The translations under genes and the position numbers were made by a program. This document shows positions 25,734 through 38,096 of a stretch of DNA of 64,000 nucleotides, in pieces. Every line of letters starts with the position of its first letter. The stretch's first letter is position 1. This stretch comes from Karalla daura (Eukaryota; Chordata; Actinopteri; Chaetodontiformes; Leiognathidae): positions 11,401,009 to 11,465,008 of the forward strand of contig CM055196.1 of NCBI GenBank assembly GCA_029224185.1. The letters run 5' to 3'. Below the pieces are notes generated by a model. It searched no databases and had not been told where the DNA came from. It worked only from the letters and a program-made list of their open reading frames with translations.

Positions 25734-27635
25734 TCTCTCCCTGTCTGTCTCTCTCTCTCATGATAGTGATTTTGTGAGATCAGAGAAAGCAAGAGGGATA
25801 TGGAGAAACAGGGAGTGAGGCAAGCAGGCAGAGAAGTGCAGATAAATTCCTGAATGTATGTGTCTGCACTGCATTTAGGGACACGGATGCATGGACCGCA
25901 AAGCAGAGAAATTTCCAATGGTGACAAGCGAGGATAAAAAGTGGGCTGACGAAATCAGATACAGCAAAAATTAACTGTTAAGGATCCACTTTGTTTGAAA
26001 CATGCAACAGAATGATTGTTGTGAAACTATCGTGAACCAGGCTGAACTGGGCTGAAACCTTGCTGAACCCCTGTGTTTGACGTGGCCTGCCTCTGCCATC
26101 TGTGACAGAGGAAGGGCTTGATATACAGCCAATTGTCCATGTACTGGTCAGGTCTGATCAAAGTAAAGATCCATTAAGTTAGTATGCAAATATATGCATA
26201 TGAGGGTTATCGATCGGGGTGTGCGGGCTGTTTTTAAGGCCTGGTGATGCTGATGAGGAGGGAAGGGTTGGTGTGACCTGTCTGGGTCTAACTCAATACA
26301 GTGTCACATTACAGCACAGCTCAATCACTTACGATCTTGAGTGGACCAGGTAATAATGTCGCTTCTGATTGGACGAGAGAGTGTCATAGGATGAGTGTGA
26401 CCTCTACAAACCAACACAGAGCAGGTCCAGCAGGATCCTGCCTGTGATCCTGTGTTTCAAGACCATTAATGGAAAACAGGACCTGAATAACTTTTTTTTT
26501 TACTTCATTGGTTGTGGGACTAGATTTTGTTGTTCATTATGATGGTGGTGAGAGAGCATAGAAAGAGAGCATAGAAACACAGTTCTTCCTTGACATAAAT
26601 CGTAAAATAGAGAAACTGTGTGCCCATTCCTGTGTATTCTGCTGAATCCCTTTAACACCATACACGGTAGAGGAGGTACATCATCACTGCAGTAGTTTTT
26701 ACAACAACCATGAAGCTGTTTGGAAGAACAAGAAATTGTTTATACCTTCAGAGGGAAATAGTCGTCAGATGACCCAAGTTAGACTGAACATCAAGTCACT
26801 GTTAAGTCATGACAGTATAAGTTAGTTAAATAATCTCTGAAAGAATGGTAAGAATAGTTTAATGATTTGGTCACACTGGAGGATGGTGGATGCTGAACAT
26901 TAGGGATATGGCACAATGTTACTGCTTGCATAATGGGAATAAGAGAAAATGATTTGTGCAGAAGAGGCCAAACGTATGTGTTGGTTTCTTTAATTGCCTT
27001 CCTTATTCACTCTCAAACTCAATTAATTAAATTGTTGAAAAAAAAAACTGTTTCAATTATACAGATAAATTGGTGAAATTGCTGCAGGATAGTCGCATGA
27101 AGCAGTGATCTGCACCTTGACTGAAAGTAACAACTGAATCTGACAAATCAAAACAAAAATAGACTAATTCAATAACTCTGAACCAACACAAAACATAGCA
27201 GCAATGTTACAATCTTTGTGATTTAACCTGTAGTTTTATTGCACACAGAGGCCTGACTCTTAGCCTCATTTTCTTACCCCATACTGTTACCAAGACAAAT
27301 AACCAAGGGCCCAAATGTGGGTCAGTAACCGGGATCCACTGATGAGGTAACAACTCTCTGAGGACAGGAAACCTTATAGAAGTCATACTTACAGTATGTA
27401 AACTGCGTCGCAATCCATAGTGGATGAGAGGTTCTGTGCGTGTGTGTGTATATATGTGTGTGCGCGCATGTGTGCGTGTGCAGCTATACCATCTGCAATA
27501 AGAGGAGCTGACAGCTCCCACACCCCTCAGTGCAGAGTGTGTCTACGGGCTCATTCAGAGTGACAGTGTAGATTAGGGGTGTAATCCCCACACAGCTACA
27601 GGGGATCTATCAGTACCCCGGGCTCCAGACACACA

Positions 27636-27666
<31 letters not shown>

Positions 27667-27674
27667 TCGTCACA

Positions 27675-27930
27675 TTGGAAATTAATTGAAATGTTAATGG
27701 AGGCGAAGGCTCCATTCTTAATTGCTCGGTGCTGGATTAAGACAAGATCGTTTATGAAGAGAAATTAAATCAGGATCCGGGGCCATTTTGGTTGTAAAAA
27801 GGTTCCAGGCTTGTGAGCGAAGGTCATACACCAGCAGCTGATTATCGCGGCGAGCCGAGCACGACTTGACACGCTCTCTTTTTGTTAGCGGGTCATGTTG
27901 GCAAACAGAATGGGATAATTAGTTAACAAT
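27675..27930. promoter_or_regulatory. Candidate noncoding regulatory block
   Basis: Unique sequence with GAAATTAATTGAAATGTTAA, CATTCTTAATTGCTCGG, GAAATTAAATCAGGATC and ATAATTAGTTAAC. Dense homeodomain-type cores and no repeats. Inferred only. Confidence 0.27.
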
Positions 27931-28376
27931 ATGTACTCAAAGAAAGTTCACTGTATTTGTCTTTTTTCGCCCCAAAATGAAATATCTGAGGTGGCAGAAA
28001 AATAAAAGCAGTGTTTTGAGTTTTCCCGGATGTGTCGAGGAAAAACACTTAGAGGGAGGCTTTGATCTAGTTTTAATTAGCTCCTATTCCCCTCTAGTAT
28101 TCCTCTTTTCTGTATTTGCAAGAAAGCGTATGAACAATGCTCACAACGATGCCTCTTCTGCCGATATCAGCATTTTACTTAAGTTTCCCTCTTAACTTGT
28201 GTTTTTTTCCTCTTTACTTCTCAAAGTGTACCCTCTCTACCCCAAAATGTCACCACATAGAGGAAGAGCAAAGAAGAGGAGCAGAGAGGCGCTCTCCTGC
28301 CTCGCCGCCCTCCACGTCCACCACCTCTCACTCACTCTCCCGACGCCTTTGAGATGTATCCGACGTATACCGGGCG

Positions 28377-28460
28377 CATGATGAATTCATCATGTGGATG
28401 TTTTTGAATCAATATTAATTTCGGGCCTTTCATGATGGCAAATCAATAGCGGCAGCATTA
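28377..28460. promoter_or_regulatory. Candidate element with an 18-bp perfect palindrome
   Basis: CATGATGAATTCATCATG at 28377-28394 is a perfect 18-bp palindrome. It is followed by AATCAATATTAATTTC and CAAATCAATAGC. The palindrome resembles a symmetric homodimer site, but the binding factor is unknown. Confidence 0.35.
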
Positions 28461-29077
28461 AGAGGCTCCTTTGCATGTTGAGCACCTTGTCTCTGCCAGT
28501 GAATGGAGACGTGATGAGAGGTGAGGGAGCAGCCGAGGCGGTGCCAGCGGGGAGGCCCAAACCCACTCATTATCTCCCCACAATTAGACCCTCTCGCTCC
28601 GCCACCCTGGGCCTGCACAAGGTGTGTGTGTGTGTGTTTATCTTCCTTCACCCTGCTGAGTTTATCATATAGGCAACTGAGGAGTGTTTCCACTGGAGAT
28701 CTCTCTTGCTGATCACTTGGATGTAATTGGACAGGCCATCTCTGCGCCTTTTTCCCCCTTCTGTGTGCGTGTGTGTGTGTGTGTGTCTGATGAATAATGA
28801 CACGCAGCTTTTTAAAGCTCTTTAAAGTGACAAATGCAAAGCGCAGCTGTGCTGAGCAGTTGGATTTATTTCCAGTTGCAACTTGTCTTTTCTTAGCAAA
28901 TTTGACCATCAATCATCTATCAGCGAGTCTTCGCTGTTGTCACCGCGTTCAGCGGTGAACACCAAAAAGTTGTTTGAAGAAAAAGTGACACGTTGTTTCA
29001 TTACCTGGACTGTCCATTGACAACTTGGATCACAATTTGCAGGCTTAGCACATTTTCAGTTGGAGCCCTTTAACTTC

Positions 29078-29158
29078 CTTACCTACCTCACCTTATCTTA
29101 CCTTACCTTATCTTATCTTACCTTATCTAACAGTGTATCATCAGTGTCCATCACTGGA

Positions 29159-29242
<84 letters not shown>

Positions 29243-29243
29243 C
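29078..29243. repeat. (CTTAT/CTTAC)n pentanucleotide tract and (CA)n microsatellite
   Basis: A degenerate CTTAC/CTTAT array lies at about 29078-29130. After a 30-bp spacer a long CA run with a few CATA interruptions extends over 29161-29243. Confidence 0.92.
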
Positions 29244-29244
29244 C

Positions 29245-29345
29245 ATTCACTCTCACACTCACACTAAAAGGTAGTTAGAGCCGCAACTCAGTCTAAACAT
29301 ATTTTTGGACTGTGGGAGGAAACTGGAATAAAAACAAATGGGGAT
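29245..29345 (-). repeat. SINE-like fragment adjoining a (CA)n tract
   Basis: CATTCACTCTCACACTCACA and TTTTTGGACTGTGGGAGGAA are the reverse complement of the SINE body (TTCCTCCCACAGTCC type). The head is missing. Confidence 0.65.
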
Positions 29346-30459
29346 TCAAACCTTTGATTTTATTTTTTTGTTTTTTTATTCGATTTTATTTATTCACTAA
29401 TCCCAATGTGTTGCTCAGCCCTTAAACAAATGATTTCAGATAATATCACTGAAAGATTTTGCATTATTGCCTGATAATATGACTTTTTGTCTTTTGTCTC
29501 TGGGCTGCCATGGTCATATCATATACTTGCTGCACTGATTACTATAGTTTAAGATATATATAAAACATTAAAAAATATAGAATGATCAAATCTTGATCAT
29601 TTTGATCCACTTTTTTTTGTTTACACTCTGATATTTGACTTGTCCACAACTGTTTATTTCACTGTTACACACTATATGGTTGGTCAGGTTAGTGAATATT
29701 AATTCACACAGCCAATTACAAATAAGTGGCATCATAATAGATCTGTCATATCTATTCAAAGTAAATATCTTCTTCACTAGCTTTTGTGTTGAGTGAATGT
29801 TTGTACCATTTGCGTGTTTAAACTCAGACAGCTGTGCTGTGAGGCCTCATACTCATCCTGCGCAGACTGTGCTTGAGTGCTCTGGGGCTGTAACGTATCC
29901 CAGCAGCTCTGTGGTCCACTCGTTAGGCTCGAGAGTGAGTGAGTGAGTGAGTGAGAGTGTGTGTGTGTGTGATAGAGAGAGAGAGAGAGAGAGAGAGACA
30001 GTGTGTGTCACAGCAGAGGGACTACAATCCAACATTTATGAGGCGATTGTGTGTGTGTGAGTGTGTGTGTGTGTGTGTCTGGCCTCTTGTAGTCCCTGAA
30101 GCAGGAGTACAAGAGGCTGTTAGCTCTTTGACGGGATCGTGTTGGCCATGCACTGCAGCAAACGCGTACGCAAACAAACAGATGCAGACAGACGGTGGGG
30201 ATATGGGGAAAAGCTCTAATGAACTATGAAAGTTGAGTCCTCTGGCCTGTGCAATCTGTCCAGACGGGGAAATATGTGAGTGGGTGGGTGGCTGGGGGGA
30301 GGTCAACGTGTGGGATGGATGGTTTTCCAGTTTTACAAAAAGCATAGTATCAGGAGACAGTGAGAGAGAGAGAGAGAGAGAATAAAAAGTGAGAGGCAGC
30401 AGTGTGTGTAATATGTGATGAGCAAAGTCAGGAGGAGCTGCACAAGTTTTGTCTCTCCC

Positions 30460-30720
30460 TGGTCCCTAGGTGCGCCTTCCTTACCCCCCAGAGGGCCTGT
30501 TGTTTAGGGTTGCAGATCCTCCTCGGCCTTGATGAATTTCTCCCCGTCAACAAATTAAGAGCTGCTATTGTTGCTGTGACAACAAGGCATGGCGGCCGCC
30601 GTGGGGAGCACCACGGAGACCAGTGACAGAACTCCAGAATTCTCCTAATCATCCCGAGCTGTCAGGAAGCACCTGGCCTGACACCTCTGCTTAAAACCTG
30701 TCTCCCAGGCATAAGATAAT
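30460..30720. promoter_or_regulatory. Candidate regulatory block with paired SOX-like sites
   Basis: ATTGTTG and CAACAA lie in opposed orientation 4-5 bp apart within 30567-30586, followed by a NotI-type GCGGCCGC at about 30592-30599. The block is unique and GC-balanced. Paired SOX-like sites are an observation. SoxE or SoxD binding is speculation. Confidence 0.27.
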
Positions 30721-32895
30721 TACAAGTGCCAGCAGAGGAAGAGAGAGGAGGCAGGGAGAGGGAGGAAGAGAGCCAGCCAGTGAGGAGGGAAACAGAGAAT
30801 TCCTTCTTATAAGTGGCTGTGTGAGGAACGGAGAGCAGCAGCTTTTTCAGACAAGTTGCCATTGAAGTGGAGGAAGTGTTCAAAGGCAGGAGAGGAGTTG
30901 AGCGCAGGGAGGTGTCTGGGGTGTCTCCCCTCTCCCCTACAGAGAGGGCCTGGGAGGGGGGTCCCTAGATAGCGCTGTGGGGGACAGGTGAGGGACGGAG
31001 CTGTCACCGGGCCCACATTCACACACACGCTGTTTGACTGGTCCAGTACAAATGCTCCATGGATTGCACCACATTTCTTTTTTTGGAGGTGGGGGTAACG
31101 GTTTCTGGGGTGTTTTAGCAAAGTTACACAAAAGTTTGGGAAGCCGTGGTCTACTGGCATGTACAGTGCAGTGTGGTGGGGGTAAATACGGCCGGGAGGA
31201 AAGCGTGCACGGAGCTCACAAAACAAAAACCTCTGGCTGCTGACGCGCCAAAGTGCCTCTCTGTTTCTGACAAAAAAGAAAAACACGCGGGGCCCATGTC
31301 ACACCAGCCCTCTCTATTACCGGCCTGATTGCTAAGTGAAAAAATACTTGCCAAATCAAATGCGCCGAGCCGCCGAGACAGAGCAGCACACACTTTTGCC
31401 CACGTACACACATTCGCACGGCGCTCACGTTTCATTACAAGCTCTCATTTCTCTAGCAGCGGGGCCTTCCTTCAGAATAACACTCCTGTCATCCCAGCCA
31501 CAGGGGGCTAAATTATTCAAATACTCTAATTCTTCTCCTTCTTCCTCCCACCCGTCCTCTCTCTCCCCCTCTCTCTCTCCAGCACTCTGCCACTCATAAT
31601 TTGTCTTTTCATTGTTGCCAATTTAGAGGCAATCCCTCCCATTAATGATGCCAACTGTTCTAAATGGTGTCGGAGCTGGGAGAAGGAAGGAGAGGGGTGG
31701 CGGGGGACATGTCAGAGAGAGAGAGAGAGAGAGAGAAGCCGTGCACGTGTGGCAAAGACAATACTCGGGATTTTACAGGCTGCAGTGCAGATATAAATGG
31801 ATGATATACCGACTTTCAGCCGTCCCCATCTCCTGCTCTCCCACCAGCTCCGATTGTCGAAGGCTTTGTTTTATTAACTGTTTAAATGTACATATGTGGC
31901 TTTATTTGCCTGTCACTAGTAAGCATATTTTGGGAGATTAAGAAATATATCTACATCTGTTTCCTGTGCAGGGAATACTCGGATGCATAAAACTCTGGAA
32001 TGTATTTTCACTACAAATCAATTAGATCATATACTTTTATGGCTCTGCTTTTGTGTGGGCAAGTGGCGAGCTCTCTCAAAACACACACACACATGCGCGC
32101 ACACACACACACACTTTTTTTTTAACTTCCATTGACTGAATGAAAAGTACAATAAAAGTGAATACATCAGCAGGGACAATGATGATGCAGCAAAATTGCA
32201 CTTAGAATATTGTTATTGTCCTTTGATGTGATCTCCTGAGAGCAGCCGAACCTCCAGAAATGTAAAGAAAATCACATTCAAATCATGAATGTTTGAACCA
32301 GAGAAATAATTTATTCACGTGCATCAGTTGATTTTATGAACAGTGTCAATATTTAATCTCTCAGAAATTACGCAAAAACACAATCTCCCTTGAAGCTTCA
32401 TCTATACATTTCTCTTATCTACAAACAAAAGTGTTCTTTGTCTTTGTAGGACACATGTGGGACACAAAACTGAGTTTAAGCGATTGAAACTAATAATTAG
32501 GAATTTTCTTTTTAATACGACTCACTTAATATATTGGACACTCTGACCTTGCCTAAATAAATCAAAATAATAGTGAATTAATAACTTGTCAGCTGAAGGA
32601 TGTTGGATCAATGTGGAAACCTCATTAATGATTTTCCCCATATGCACCTGTGCACAAAATTAATCTGTAAAATATTTTCCCTTATTGCAAACATCTCATA
32701 CTAATTTCCACACATTCCCAGGATGCACGGTCCAGATTTCCTGTCCCGATTTCAAAGTTCCAGACGCTCCTCTGTGTTTTCTGGTAATTGTTTTCAGACC
32801 TCATCGATCACAGGTAGATGCGGAGTGAAGACGCAGACGCATGGGGGTGGCAAGCGAGATGGAGCAAAATAAATATTGATTGTGTAAGAAAGAAG

Positions 32896-32992
32896 GGCGA
32901 GAGACAGAGAGTGAGTGAGAGGGAGAGAGAGATAGAGAGAGAGAGGGAGAGAGAGAGAGAGAGAGACAGAGAGAGAGAGAGGGAGAGGGAGG
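32896..32992. repeat. (GA)n polypurine tract
   Basis: A long imperfect GA/GGGA run forming an almost pure polypurine strand of about 95 bp. Confidence 0.93.
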
Positions 32993-33369
32993 CTTGGCTA
33001 AGCTGTGTGATGGAACTGTGCTGCTATCTTAAATGAGGAATCCCATATGAAGGTCTGGATTAACCAAATTTAATCCCTCATCAAACAGACAATAACAGTG
33101 CAGCCTAATCCCCCCCAATTCTCAGATTAGCAGCGCTCCTACTCCCTCACTGTCTCTCTCCCTCTCCCTCTCTCTCTCTTTCTTTCACTCTCCCGCGCTC
33201 TCGTTCTCTTGGCAGCGCAGCAGGGGCCGGTGCCGGCCCGTCGAGCTCTCCTCCACAATGACCTCTGGATGAGAACGGGCTTACAAGCTGCAAGTCGGAG
33301 CTCCGTCACAGCAGTCAACAAAGTTTCACAGTTATGTGAGACGCTCAGAGAGACGAGGGAGAGCCGGGC

Positions 33370-33600
33370 AGACCTCAAATTAAGGCCAATTACATTTGTA
33401 AAAGTGACGTGCTAAGAGGCTCTGAGGTATCAGAAGGCCGTCGCATAAAGAAATGTCTTTTAGCTCACTTGACTTTGAAGACCTTGATTGTACTACAAAA
33501 CCTGTAATTAGAGGTTGAGATAGGGGGATGTAATTACCTCTAAGAGCGAGCACCCTGGAGTAAACAAATATGTTCATCAAGCAAATAAAGGATTAACGTG
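33370..33600. promoter_or_regulatory. Candidate noncoding regulatory block
   Basis: It contains CAAATTAAGGCCAATTACAT, CCTGTAATTAGAGGTTG and GGATGTAATTACCTC: three ATTA/TAAT cores in unique sequence bracketed by simple repeats upstream. Inferred only. Confidence 0.27.
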
Positions 33601-34257
33601 TATATGCTCACTTCCCGCCTTAACCCGTCTGATTCATCTGGGAAATGCGAGCCGCAACATAAGGCGAGAGTGAGAGACGGAGAGAAACAGAGAAAACAAG
33701 AACAGAGAGAAGGCGCCGAAACTGCTGACACCCGCTCTTCTGAGCCGGCTGGATGAGTCCTTTCCCCGAGATAAAACATAAACAGGCAAATGCTCATCGG
33801 GAATGCATGTTTAACTGAGAAGCATCTATTTATGTTCTCCCTTTACTTTTACTCCGAAACTGCAAGATGTTGCTTGTGAAGAATTTTATCCAAACACTGC
33901 TCGTTTGATTGTTTCTGTTTTTTCGGGGGACCTTGCGCTTCACGATTGTTGACCGTTCCCTCAAAGGCCGGGACTCACCTCAAGGTCTCCTTCACTAGTT
34001 TGTTTCTGCTGACGGGTTGGTGCACCACAGGTTCATAGCTGAAATTTTGATCTAAAGCCCCGGTGACGAACACCAGCGCTGTCTTTCTGTCCCCTGTGCG
34101 AATGCTGAGCTTTAGTTTCGCTCTTAATTAAGGTAATTGTGATTGAGGAGAGTGGCCTGTTTTAGTGTAGCCTTAAGGCACAAAAGGTTTGTTTTTGCAG
34201 AGCTAGTTGGGCTGTACTCAAAACCTGAGGCACCTCCAGGCACCAGGAGACAATGTG

Positions 34258-34260
<3 letters not shown>

Positions 34261-34304
<44 letters not shown>
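34261..34304. repeat. (GT)22 microsatellite
   Basis: A pure GT run followed by a GAGA tract to about 34336. Confidence 0.95.
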
Positions 34305-34307
<3 letters not shown>

Positions 34308-35358
34308 AGAGAGAGAGGGAGCGAGGGAGAGAGAGATGTGTGTGCTGACCTGTGAAGACCCTGCATGTTTAGGTAAAGACGTACAGAAACGCACTGAGAC
34401 ATCTGTGTTGACAAACCAGTGTACCTGAGTGCTGGAGGTGAAGATGGGAGCTGACAGGCCGCCTGAAAGCTCTTTTAGAGACTAAGACTTTTGTGTGGCA
34501 ACACAGACGTCAAAGACTGTGGACTGTGTCAGGACGAGGCCAAACATTATGCAGCCTGAAGCAAGTATCTCACCTACTTGGGACAAAACTACTTTGTTTG
34601 CTGTTATACGATTGCCATGTAGTAAACGATATTATTATCTTATAGTCTTCTGTTTTGCAAGATGTGGATTTCAATCAAATACACATAAACAAGTACTGTT
34701 CTCTGATGAAATATCTAATATGGAATATCAAACATTTTGCTTTACCAGTGTAAGTTGTCCATAGTTTGTTTGCTTTTGTTTCCGTAATTAGACCGACAGA
34801 AAACAATTTTTAATTATTGCTCAAGTATTTTTGCAGGTAATAAACATTTCATGATTCCTGTGCTTGGAATCCATTCTCCTGATCATACTTTCAGTGTTTT
34901 ACAAAGCAAACATTTGTAGCCGGTGCTCAGTAGGTAAGGACTTAAAGTAATTCCGGTGTATTTTTGCAGTGAGGATCTGAATATCTCCCTCACCACTGGT
35001 TTTCACCTGCACTTTCTCTTATGTGTGTGCATGGGTATAACATCGGCAGATACAGAAACCCCTCCAGAACAAAACTCTATTCATATTTTATTTCAGGCTC
35101 AGCTAAAAAGAACAAGCATCTTGCTTTTTTGTGCGGGCATATCTATAGCCACTGCTCTAGTTTACATTATGCTATATTTCTATTTCCCTTCTATGTGTTT
35201 GAGCTGCACAACCAACAGCGAATTTAGCATTTTATACCACTTTTATGTAATTAGAAGCAGTTGTGCTTGTGTCAGTATTAACTGCATTTATACTCTGTGC
35301 TTCTATAAATTGCTTTTTTTGTGTGTTTGCATGCTCCAGCCTTTAGTGTGTGAAGATT

Positions 35359-35396
35359 TGTGTGTGTGTGTGTGTGTGCGTGTGTGTGTCCGTGTG

Positions 35397-35468
<72 letters not shown>
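35359..35468. repeat. Long (GT)n microsatellite
   Basis: About 110 bp of GT with a few CG/CC interruptions in its first third and a pure second half. The longest dinucleotide tract in the window. Confidence 0.95.
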
Positions 35469-35470
<2 letters not shown>

Positions 35471-37119
35471 TTGAGGCAGGACCAGTGCAGTAGTTATGGA
35501 GCTCAGGCTGGCTAATGTTGTACTGCTGCCAAAAACAGTAAAGCAGCCCCCGCTGATATCAGTTATTAATATTTAACTGTCCACTATTAAAGTTTAAGGC
35601 GGTTGAGATGGAGCTGGGGGGAAAAGAGGCTACTTCATGATCACTGGCCGTACAGCACTGTAAACACGTTCACTAAAGCCCCTGACAGTGTTACAGTGTG
35701 GATTTAGGGAGCGGGAGGCAGCCGAGCATGAGGCTGCAGTTGTTTTGCGTGTGGACGTACACTGTGAGGTGGGAAGACACTGGATCTGATAAATGCCTTT
35801 ATTTCTGCACGCACATCAGTCCGTTCATATATCTCCGCCAGACGTCGTAGCATGACAAGCAGAGGAATTGATGTGTTGCTGGGAGCCGGCGAGCAGCATG
35901 AGGAACGCGCATATGTTTTATACTAGAAATTAATAGATGTGCTGTGCAAAGGCCGTGCTGCCAGGCTGCATTTCTCGGCTGTTGAATGTCACATTTACTG
36001 TCCTCAGTCATCAGGGTGCAGTGAAAAGTCTTGTGTAATTTCCTTTGTCATAAAACTCCTATACATTTACTTTTATTTGTTGCTGTAAACCTGCACTAGA
36101 AAACAAATAAAAATGCCATATGGTTTATTGTGTTTTACATTAAACACGCAGTTATAAATGCATGGCTTAATATGAAAACATATATGAAAATATAACAAGG
36201 GTTTTGCCTCCTGCACTCCCCCGCATTCTCAATCACACTCAGCACAAGACTGTGACGTTCACATGTTTTGAAATGCGTCTCTCTGCTTCTCCATCTTCTT
36301 CTTCTTTCTCCTTTGAATTCAACTGAGGGAATCAATTTAGCACACTGTACTGCAGGCGGGGAGAAAACAGTGTTGTAAGGCTTGTTACCGCCGTCGCCAC
36401 ACACTGTTTTCACTGTTTCTGTTTCCCTCCGAAGACCCCGGAGTGTGACCTCCCCGTGACGTTTTGAGGTAAACAAGTCAAACCAAGGTTAAAACAGGAA
36501 GAAATGCGGTGTGAGATTCAGCGATGTTCCAACTGGCTCGTGAAGAGGTTTCTATAAAAGAATAGGCTGGCTGGCTAAAAGTGAGCATGAAAAATACCCC
36601 ACCTCCACGTTGACCCATATCATCCATTATGTGTGGTGATTATGAGAATAGAGCTGCCTTATGGGTAGCCACAGTTCCAGGAAACAATAGCTCACTGTCA
36701 GGCTGTGTTTTAACCGTAGGATGACCAACTTCATTACAGTCTGATTATTGAAGCCGTGCCGAGCTCTCACCGGCCGCCGTTATTCCGGTTGCTTCGCTGA
36801 ACTGCGGGAGTAGTCAATGACCTGCTTCAATTTATATTCAGATAAATGAACCAACAATTGCGCCACACACAGGCATTTCCAAAGAGGTCGCGAACCACAA
36901 AGAGAGCGCAGCTGACAAGGTTTGTAATAGATGTGGCCTGAGCATGATACTGGATCATACACCCACTCCTTCCTCTCTCATATAAATAAAAAAGAGGCTT
37001 GAAATAAAAGGTGTGTCTTTTCCTAAAGTGCTTTATGTCACAGTGCTTCTCATGCATAATGCATTCATGCAAATGACAACGTCCTGCCTTCAGAAATAAC
37101 AAGAGAACCTAAATCTTTG

Positions 37120-37270
37120 CCAAAATTAGTCTTTTAATGAAATTTCCATGAATGCAAATGCAGGCCAGGTCTGAGCGTAATTCTGCCCAGGATTTAAACT
37201 AAGTTGGCCCGCTTTATCTTAATAGCTGATCTCAGCCCAGTGGGGCTGGTATTAAGTCTGTCGGTCGCAG
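37120..37270. promoter_or_regulatory. Candidate noncoding block with a POU octamer
   Basis: A perfect ATGCAAAT lies at 37152-37159, with GTCTTTTAATGAAATTTCC before it and CTTTATCTTAATAGCTGATC after it. No coding potential or repeat. Inferred only. Confidence 0.3.
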
Positions 37271-37429
37271 CACAGCGCTCAACGCAATCACAGCTTTGCC
37301 TCCTCTAGCGTAGCTTACTCCAGTGACCAGTGCAGAATTAACATGTGCACGGATGTGTACACACACACACAGACACACACACATTTAGCCCTACAGCTAC
37401 ACAATCCCACACACACGCCTCAGTGCATT

Positions 37430-37720
37430 CCAATATGATGTTTCTCCATTGATATTATGGATGTAATTATACTGAGGTGATTATTAAGGCCGATTTGTCT
37501 GTGGAATCCCTCCTAAATGTCCAAATATACAAAATTGTTTAGCATGTGACATTCAATGCAGGCCACAGAATGACAATTACAGAATAAATCACAAACATAT
37601 GTTAATGAATGTTTCCTGGACGACAATGGTTTTCCACGTAATTTAAAGAAGAACTTTAACTTTGTGCATTTTATCTCTTATTTATGTTCTTAATTCTCCC
37701 CAGCGGAATTACCAGACAAT
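37430..37720. promoter_or_regulatory. Candidate noncoding regulatory block
   Basis: An AT-rich unique stretch with GGATGTAATTATACTGAGG, GACAATTACAGAATAAATC, CATATGTTAATGAATG and CCACGTAATTTAAAG. Motif-rich and repeat-free. Function untested. Confidence 0.27.
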
Positions 37721-38041
37721 TAAGGTTGTACATTTTTAGATTTAATACAGATCTCTATTGGTGCTGTATTGTATTGGTGTAATAATGATGTGTATGTGTG
37801 TGTGTGTGTGTGTGCATGCCTGTGTGCGTATGCACAAAGTGCTCTCCCCATTACCTGACATATCACCTGACATAAGCGGGATCTTTGCTGGCAGACAGCT
37901 CTTCATTATGGGGCCATTTGGATTAGAACACATTAGGATATTATATAGATATATAAGAGATTAATGCTTCGCTAATTAACGCGTCATTATATCAAGAGCA
38001 CAGCTCGGGGTGCGTCAGGGTGTGTGTGTGTAGGAGGCTGT

Positions 38042-38044
<3 letters not shown>

Positions 38045-38092
<48 letters not shown>
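38045..38092. repeat. (CA)24 microsatellite
   Basis: A pure CA run. Confidence 0.95.

Positions 38093-38096
<4 letters not shown>

Larger units (their letters stand above)
25145..29060. other. Intergenic DNA without a supported gene
   Basis: It holds CT/GT/CA tracts (25697-25760, 27437-27482, 27637-27666, 28621-28638, 28765-28787) and motif-rich blocks at 27.68-27.93 and 28.38-28.46 kb. Open frames here are in unrelated sequence and lack exon signals. Confidence 0.6.
29346..36000. other. Intergenic DNA without a supported gene
   Basis: It is rich in simple repeats: AGTG/GT/GA near 29936-29998, GT at 30049-30079, GA at 31716-31736 and 32896-32990, CT at 33150-33185, GT at 34258-34304 and GT at 35359-35468. 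Motif-rich candidate blocks lie at 30.46-30.72 and 33.37-33.60 kb. A 172-codon frame at 34.96-35.47 kb runs into a GT microsatellite and is not a gene. Confidence 0.6.

Noticed and set aside
28430..28912. 160-codon minus-strand frame
   Set aside because: It crosses two GT/CA tracts and a motif-rich noncoding block. Amino-acid content is low-complexity and unlike any family.
34956..35474. 172-codon plus-strand open frame
   Set aside because: Its last third is a GT microsatellite, the rest has no coding composition, and there is no splice or promoter support.
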